In this document: positions 57,412 through 64,000 of the stretch, piece after piece
Position numbering within the stretch: the stretch's first letter is position 1
Layout: every line of letters begins with the position of its first letter
NCBI GenBank assembly: GCA_023627715.1
Contig: JAMAHW010000030.1
Span: 342,147-406,146 of the forward strand
Length of the DNA stretch: 64,000 bases
From: Periconia sp. R9002
Lineage: Eukaryota > Ascomycota > Dothideomycetes > Pleosporales > Periconiaceae
Reading direction: 5' to 3'
Program-made: the position numbers and the translations under genes
Notes under the pieces: generated by a model
Told to the model about the DNA's origin: nothing
The model's input: the letters and a program-made list of their open reading frames with translations, nothing else
Database searches by the model: none

Positions 57412-58321
57412 TCATTCGCCGCATTCTCCTCCGCCGACTACGCTTTCTTTCCACTGCTACGAGTCAACGTCTTGCTTCGAGTCCCACTCCCTGAATTCCC
57501 CATTGAAAGCGACATGCCGGCGTTCAAACTCACCTCGATCGAGAAGGATATACTGAGAAGGTTGAGATTAAGTTGTACAAGTTGAGGGACGGGGATGGCG
57601 TCTGCGCTTCCGTATCTTTGGAGAAACTCTTCAAATTTGGAGACGGTGGCGTTGACTGTTTCAAGGGTTGGAGTCATATCTTGATGATACACTGTCAATT
57701 GGCGATCAAGAGATAGGGCATACTCTGGGAAAAGCGGATCCACGAACCGAATCTCTTTGCTGGCACTATGCTTCCATGTGGACATAGCATTGTTGCTACC
57801 TTGTGAGGAGTGTCACATAATAGAATGAAACTCAACGTCCTTGCTCTCGGTGGATAGTCTACAAGTGGGAGGCTTCTTATGTCGTCGAGGAAATGGCGAA
57901 GATCGCCGGTATACTTGGAAGACGGGGCGATGCTCGACGAGCTTCCTGTTTGCGGCTTCCCCCTCGTGCTGTGATCCAAGTAGTTGCATGTCTCCTTGCC
58001 TTTGCAAGGAGAATATGATTGACTATCTAGTAGTACATAATGAATATAGTCGGTATGAGTGGGAATGTACTCGAGTATTTGGAAGAATCTGATTCAATCA
58101 CTCGGCGACGCTGCCAAAGTCTATGAGTAAGCTTACGTGTCTAAATGCCGGCTTTGACCTTCTGATCCTTGTGGTTGATCTGAGCTGTCTTCCTCTTTGT
58201 TGTTTTGTACTAAACCTCTTGCAAGGCAGGAGAATATTTCAATGAATTGAGGTTTGACAGCTGAAATATCGCAGAGACTGGTTTTGTCCGACGATGGGAG
58301 AGCCTGGTATGCGGTTTCCAT
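57412..58321 (-). CDS. Unknown four-exon protein
   Basis: Exons 58321-58137, 58088-57800, 57752-57534 and 57453-57412 encode 244 residues. Intron one (48 nt, GTAAGC to GAATCAG) gives a smooth join (RHLDTFFQILEYIPTHTDYI). Intron two (47 nt, GTAGCA to AAAGAG) has weak sites but is the only short one that restores the frame. Intron three (80 nt) starts GTGAGT and ends at CAG, with an alternative AG three bases earlier. The protein has no signal peptide or membrane segment. A Ser-rich linker (TGSSSSIAPSSK) separates two helical-looking halves, the second with DLRHFLDDIRSLPLVDYP and VSKFEEFLQRYG. I do not recognise a family. Exon one is secure only if its ATG, in the context AATATGG, is the true start. 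Confidence 0.5.
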
Positions 58322-60133
58322 ATTCACGTTATGCCTTGATTGTACATAGCGAAAGGACGAAGAAGGAATCAAGTGTCTACAAACGAGAATCACGAGGCAG
58401 AAATAAAAGAACAGCAGTTCGGTGAATGCTAACCATGTGTCGTAAGAATGCCGCTTCGAACTACTTTTAGCAAGACTTGCTTACAAGCAGCATGTACGTT
58501 AAAAGGGAAAACAGTCACGATCAGGCGACGCCATCCAGCCATTCAATATTCGCCACTTGCCATGATGAGGAGTATCCTGTGACCGAATTCCCCATATGGA
58601 AATTCCATCCGCCCCTTGTATTTCACTCATTAGATGCACATCTCCCTCCCCCATCTTGAACTCCATGTTTCTGAGGTATGATCCGGTAACCCAATATGGA
58701 CTAGTCATTGCAGTTTCCGGACCCCGCATTTGAAATGGATGAGTTTGCCAATTTGGGTGCGATGGTCCGGGGAATTACCATTCATAATGGCGAATTCCAT
58801 CGATGTTGATATGGTAATTATGGAAGACGCAATTGGGGAGCACGCTGCGTGTCCGTTGATTGTAGAGCCATGGTCCGGGGAATGAGCCGGGAGGCTCACC
58901 GTCGGCAGTGAGTGGCGCCGAGGTTTCCAAGTTCAGCCGCAGAGTCAAATGCCCTAGGTATGAGCACGTTTGTTTGCGCGGTAATTGTCTGTGGCGCCAG
59001 GAATGTTTGTTTTATCTACGCGCTCTTTGGTATTGGCGTATCAATCCTTGCACGCCACGTTGTTGTCGATTTTCGGGAAACCCGAATCGTTAGAGGGTTT
59101 CATCAATTGATGATGGCCCATACTCTTCATTATACGCTTCTTTCCGACCTATCTTGAATGCATGTCGCACATTTGAATCGGAATGATGCATACATTCAAG
59201 ATGGATATCCCAGTATATAAATCAATCCTACAGCCAAAATTGTGATTCATGAGGAGAGCGTACATTAGGTACATGTAATGTGCGAGCCAGGTCCTTGGAG
59301 TGATGCCAGCGCGGGATATTATGGATCGTCTGAATTACCCATTTAGATATGATATCCACACTCGAGGAGTACATGTATTCATCTCAGACTTTGAGGTTTG
59401 AAGCAAATACATCTGGGTGAACTGATGATCTCGTGATTCGATGTCGGCCAAGTCAACCGTAGTGGTGGCTTACGGTGCTGCATACTAAGTAGGCTAGCCT
59501 ACATTAATGTCGACAGCTTCCAGCCCGTGCAGTGTCTCTGATAACCATCTTCCATCTAAGTGGCCAATCGCACAGCCAAAACGAACCTTATCTGAACTTC
59601 CCGACATGGAAACACAACAACATCCTTGGACTATCTTCTAGAGCACGCCCAGAACAAGCACTGAACGGGCAGATTGTCGGTATAACGACAGCCACAGGTG
59701 AACTTCTTTTCAGACGATGCGCATTCGCATCCACCGTCGCACCGCATGCATATGTTACAGCAAGCCCCCATCTGATCATGCAGCCTTGCTCAAAATTCCC
59801 TCATGAAAATCAAGGATGTTGAACTCAGCTTATCACCCACAGACCAATCTTTGACCGGCTGTCAGCATCTTATCTGCAGAAAACCCGGGGGCGCAGCCGC
59901 GAACTACGTAGATGGCTAGGAGGCGGAGAGTTGGCGGGAGATGATACGAAGATGGTGGGCCTATAACGTTTTCGAGTGCTCCGAAGGGGATGGAGGTCGC
60001 ATGTTGCAGGGGGAGCTCTGTGCACCCCAGTCGTTGCTCTGCCGCGTACAAAAGATGGGGAGGACCCTGTGCTCTGACGGCGTTCGTTGCTTTGTTCGAT
60101 TTGTCGCAATTCTTCGCGTGCTCAGAGAACAAG
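58322..60133. other. Intergenic, nothing recognised
   Basis: Spacer between a leftward gene and the rightward permease gene. The frame of the permease's first exon is open upstream to 59990 without an ATG. No repeat or RNA gene is seen. Confidence 0.45.
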
Positions 60134-61923
60134 ATGGATAACAAATCTGCCGCCATCGAGCCAGTAGGCAGTGACAGCTATGGCGAGAAACACATTACCA
60201 CAGGTCATCGCAGAAGCAGTGTTAATGCGGAAGTGCTTCAGGGCGAGATCTTTGACGAGCGTTACGAGACAACGCAACGAGGACTGAAATCGAGGTATGA
60301 TTTCCTGGCGCCAATTGCTTGTTTCTCTGCTAATAGTCTGCCTGTAGACATGCGCAAATGATCGCGCTCGGAGGCACTATCGGCACAGGCTTGTTTGTCG
60401 GATCCGGTCAAACTCTGGCGCGCGGCGGTCCAGCATTTATACTCGGCAGCTACATCTTCATGTCGTTTCTGATTTACTGCGTCGTTTCCGGTATTGTGGA
60501 AGTCGCCGCTTACCTCCCGACACCCGGATCTTCAATGAACCTTTTTGGGTACCGCTATGTCTCAAAGTCATTGGGTTTTGCGATGGGCTGGCTCTATTTC
60601 TATTCGCTCGGTATATTGGTGCCATATGAGATTACGGCGGCCGGTTTGGTCATTGAGTACTGGAATCCTCCCGTCAATATCGCAGTGTGGATAACAATCA
60701 TGATTGTCGTCATCGTCGGACTGAACGCGCTGCCAGTAAAGTTCTACGGAGAAACTGAGGTATGTAGAGACATAGTGTCAACGAGACTGGAAGCAAAGCT
60801 AACGAGGACGCCCATCTAGTTCTGGTTTGCAGGCACCAAAGTCATCATGATGACTGGCTTGCTTATTCTTTCCTTCATCCTCTTCTGGGGAGGTGGACCC
60901 GATCACGACCGACTTGGTTTCCGGTACTGGAAGCACCCAGGGGCAGCAAATACATACTTGGCCGGGGGCGACACAGGACGGTTCCTTGCGTTGCTTTCGA
61001 CCCTTGTGCTTTCGGCTTTCCCCTTCACTTTTGCGCCCGAGTTGCTCATCGCGACTGGAGGGGAGATGCAAAGTCCAAGGCGGAACCTTCCTATTGCTGC
61101 CCGACGATACATTTACCGTTTGATCTTCTTCTACATTGGCAGCGTGCTTGCCATCTCTGTCACGGCTCCATCTGATGACCCTGCTCTCACTTCTGGCGAG
61201 AAGGGCGCTGGAGCTTCGGCCTTTGTCATTGGTATCAAAAATGCCGGAATTCCAGTGCTCGACTCCATCATCAACGCTGGTATCATTCTCTCCGCCTGGT
61301 CATCCGGAAACTCGTTTTTATACCTCTCATCTCGCTCGTTGTACTCCCTTGCGCTCTCAGGTAACGCGCCCAGAATCTTCAAAACCTGCACCAAAAGCGG
61401 TATCCCATACCCAGCCGTCATCGCCTCATCTCTTTTCTGCGCCCTCGCATATCTTAACGTTGCCTCTTCCGGGGCTGTAGTATTCAACTGGTTTGTTAAC
61501 CTCACCAATACCTCGGGCTTCATCTCGTGGATCTGTTGCGGTATTGTGTACCTCCGTTTCCGCAAAGCGCGCGAGGCCCAAAACGTGCCGCTCTCCGACC
61601 TGCCCTACAAAAGCAAATTCGGCCGCTTTGGTGCTATCCTTTCCATGACGGGGTTCACATTTCTGTGCCTCATCAACGGCTTCAACGTGTTCTGGCCGCA
61701 AAATTGGAATGCTTCGAGTTTTCTGACCGCGTATGTTGGGATACCCATCTTCTTGGTGATCTACTTTGGACACAGAGCTTATTCTTGGAGCGAGCCGTGG
61801 GCGCACGATCCCTTGGAGGTCGATCTACAAACCGGTATGGACCGTGTATTATCTGAGGAAGTCCCGCCAGAGGACACTTCTGGGAAACCGTGGTGGACTA
61901 AAGTTCAGCGCATCTGGTCGTGA
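60134..61923 (+). CDS. Amino-acid permease (YAT family)
   Basis: Exons 60134-60294, 60348-60759 and 60820-61923 encode 558 residues. Introns of 53 and 60 nt have CTGCTAATAG and GCTAACG branch sites. The first join gives KSRHAQMIALGGTIGTGLF, the family's opening signature. About twelve membrane segments follow. Conserved stretches include GTIGTGLFVGSGQ, PTPGSSMNLFGYRYV, FTFAPELLIATGGEMQSPRRN (the GE-x-x-x-PR loop after helix 6) and SAWSSGNSFLYLSSRSLY. This is a plasma-membrane proton symporter for amino acids; specificity cannot be read from sequence. The cytosolic N-terminus is 55-60 residues long with several Lys, as needed for ubiquitin-controlled endocytosis. The ending KPWWTKVQRIWS is typical. 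Confidence 0.93.
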
Positions 61924-61957
61924 AACAAAGGTTTTCTATCGTCAATATTATATGTAT

Positions 61958-62478
61958 CTAGGCATGAAATTCCACATCACGGGTACAAACACTAATGGAA
62001 ATACGAGGTTGTGAGAAAGACTTCAATAGAGTACATACAGATCCAATCGAACACCCATAAACAAGCAGAACAGACTGAGCCATAAGGTTTGAAGAATTGC
62101 TCAAGCGAAATCTGGCCGACGCTCTTCTTGTCGGCTGGAGCATCGCCTAGGAACCCTTTTGACGTAGCTTCTCTTCCAAGTAGGCATTGATTGATCCATG
62201 TGAGGCTGAGGACGCCCCAATATGCCTATCTTGTTCTCGTCATTATGGTATTCGGGGTTGACTCCTTCGCGCTGGAACTGGCCGGTGAATCGATTGACAT
62301 CCTGCTATTGGTAGCATACTGCCCACCCATGGGAGCGTAAGGGCTGGCTGGCTCCGATAATGCCAGAGGGAAGTGCGTAGAAGCTTGCAGGTCACCCAAA
62401 ATTCTGTGTCGGAAATCCACCAGCGGCAAAGTCCCCCGCACAATAAGGTCCAGCACCAGGAGGAGCGCTTGGTCTCTT
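61958..62478 (-). pseudogene. Frame-broken relic downstream of the U1-70K-like gene
   Basis: Continuing leftward from the U1-70K-like gene, coding-like stretches appear in alternating frames: GDFAAGGFPTQNFG (then TGA), LSEPASPYAPMGGQYATNS, DVNRFTGQFQREGVNPEYHN and SINAYLEEKLR, then, after a one-base shift, KGFLGDAPADKKSVGQISLE. The last peptide matches the relic at 5.8 kb with mostly silent changes. A single extra A near 62157 explains the final shift. No introns fit, so it is probably a pseudogene of a low-complexity protein. Confidence 0.45.
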
Positions 62479-62859
62479 CTACTTGCGCTCTGCCAGCGCC
62501 GCCGCCCCATCCTCATTCTCGTCTTTCTTGCCCGGCTCTGTTTCCGCGTCCGCGGGGAAGTCACCCTTGTGCTGCTGAAGGGCGGCCATGAACTGCGCGA
62601 TGCCGCCCACTTGGTGGGTCCGGCGGTCTTCGGGGGCGTAGTCTGTGGGCGGAGCCCAGGCGAGCGGTGGCCGAGGGGTAAAGAGGGTCTTGATATCTTG
62701 CGGGAGATCGTCTACCCTTGTGGCGGTGGTGGTGGAGGCAGAAGCGGCACTGTCTTTGAGCTGTTGCTTCTTCTCCTCGCGCTGCTGCTTCTTCTCTTCG
62801 CGCTTTTGCTCAAAGATGCTAAGCTTCTGCTTCTTGCGGGGTGGCTCATTGTCAGACAT
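62479..62859 (-). CDS. Short protein with the U1-70K N-terminal domain
   Basis: A single-exon frame of 126 residues from the ATG at 62859; upstream sequence is open only from a non-ATG codon. Residues 1-45 are highly charged (PPRKKQKLSIFEQKREEKKQ) with a likely nuclear signal. Residues about 48-90 match the N-terminal domain of U1 small nuclear ribonucleoprotein 70 kDa: DLPQDIKTLFTPRPPLAW, then PPTDYAPEDRRT and GGIAQFM. In U1-70K this segment wraps the U1 core and contacts Sm proteins and U1-C, and the RNA-recognition motif follows. Here the frame ends after an acidic tail (ENEDGAAALAERK) with no such motif downstream in any frame. It is either an independent small protein or a truncated duplicate. 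Its intact codons argue that it may be expressed. Confidence 0.6.
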   Translation of the reverse strand: MSDNEPPRKKQKLSIFEQKREEKKQQREEKKQQLKDSAASASTTTATRVDDLPQDIKTLFTPRPPLAWAPPTDYAPEDRRTHQVGGIAQFMAALQQHKGDFPADAETEPGKKDENEDGAAALAERK

Positions 62860-64000
62860 GGTGGTGATGGTGCAGCGGTGGTAGTAGTAGGTAGTAGTGA
62901 AGGAAGTAGTAGTGTTGTCGTTGTAAGTAGGAGAGTGAGGGCGGTGTTGAAGGGTGGCTAGGAGATGAATCAGGCAAACAGAGAGTACTGCAGAATCACG
63001 TGGAAATTCCGTCTTCACCTCACTACTACTTTGTTCATAGCCCCACCAATCACTGGCTACATAGCCAGTGACGTCGTACCAGGTCTTTGACCCCCCAAGA
63101 CTGAATTGCTCTGCAAAATCAATTGCAACACACTCGAATCACTTCACTGCTCGATCAACCGCCATGGCTATTGAATATACAGTAACGCAAGTTGCATTGT
63201 CCGAAATTTGGTATTGTAAATGTTTTATTGTTTTCATCATACGAGCAGCAGCTCAGAATAGTATTTTTTCTTCATTGAGCCTCTTGAAAACTAAAAGGTG
63301 GTACGGAAAGAGGCCAGGCTCCAAAGACTTCTCAAGCATCTCCAAATAGGTATGCCCAGCACATATCTCCAAAAGAAAGGGAAACACTCGGCAGGGATGA
63401 CATCTAGTTGACAACTCACTGCCAATACAAAATGAGAATAAAGAGGAGTTCTCTAGGCCGGTAGTGTCAGCCAGGCCGATGACAATGGCCGTAGGTGAGA
63501 AATTGAGAACGGTTTTTGCATTGGTGGCCAACACTGACATTAAAACATATGATTTTGCACAATCGAGAGAAACGGCGAATAGCAGTTGAGGATAAAGTTA
63601 AGAAAAGCGTTTATAACATTCAGAAGTGAAAAGTCCACCAGATTTGAATGCAGTTGTTCTTTTTGATACAACACTTGAGTGGGGAGAAGTATCACGTGCA
63701 AATAGAAACTTCAGGGAGAGAAAGGGGAGGCACACAATTCATGGTATGAATGGAGCCGAGCATTTTATTTCACGATGTCGTCGTCGTTATAGGTCCTCCT
63801 CAATTGTGCTAGCTTATGGGTAGAGGATGATGTTGAATCTAATCCCCTTGGCATACCCATTGATCACCTCATTCGAAATTGAGATGAATATGGAATCATC
63901 CTTCCATTCCTCCTCTCTCCCTCTACGTCGCAATACAAAACAAGTTTCCTTCACGCCACTCACACTCTACCATCATCTAAAGTCAGCCAACTCCTATAAC
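62860..64000. other. Intergenic to the window end
   Basis: The first 150 bases are rich in GTAGT/GTAGTAG, i.e. ACTAC on the coding strand, and form the leader of the U1-70K-like gene. No gene is recognised beyond. Confidence 0.45.

Overview
The window looks like nuclear DNA of a filamentous ascomycete (Pezizomycotina, possibly a dothideomycete; the class is an inference). The evidence is short introns of about 46-126 nt with GT..AG ends and CTAAC/CTGAC-type branch sites, CT-rich promoter leaders, a fungal-type U6 snRNA, and typical fungal gene families: a fungal YAT amino-acid permease, an ABCA transporter, Nat4, a LYR protein, an FMO-DUF6314 fusion and a cysteine-rich secreted protein. Genes are monocistronic and well spaced. 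I see no prokaryotic operons, CRISPR arrays, rRNA genes or intact transposons.

Layout. 1-7.4 kb: no intact gene, only frame-broken coding debris, a 48-bp tandem duplication and a 52-bp near-perfect palindrome. 7.5-12.2 kb: a predicted mitochondrial acidic protein and a membrane protein of unknown function. 12.4-12.7 kb: a U6 snRNA gene on the minus strand with a TATA box and a downstream B-box-like element. 13.4-14.3 kb: a decayed gene and a G16 tract. 14.7-19.2 kb: a compact cluster of Nat4 (minus) and a LYR-motif protein (plus) sharing a 245-bp promoter, then a flavin monooxygenase fused to DUF6314. 20.9-21.7 kb: a small secreted cysteine-rich protein made of two homologous modules with introns at matching places. 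22-27.3 kb: degenerate tandem repeats, an uncertain gene and two tandem paralogues of an unrecognised family. 30.2-35.1 kb: a full-length ABCA transporter. 38-44 kb: two repeat-bearing relic genes, one carrying a hairpin-forming 81-bp minisatellite. 45-50.9 kb: an F-box-like/leucine-rich protein diverging from a TIP30-like reductase, followed by an LRR protein. 51-57.4 kb: gene-poor, with relics. 57.4-64 kb: a four-exon gene of unknown function, an amino-acid permease, and a short protein carrying only the N-terminal domain of U1-70K, next to a relic that shares a peptide with a relic at 5.8 kb.

The genes do not form one pathway. Most intact ones are housekeeping or transport (N-terminal acetylation of histones, mitochondrial LYR function, splicing RNA, lipid or amino-acid transport). 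Between them lie fast-evolving stretches with decayed gene copies and minisatellites. All multi-exon models were built by hand from splice signals and reading-frame continuity. They have not been checked against transcripts.
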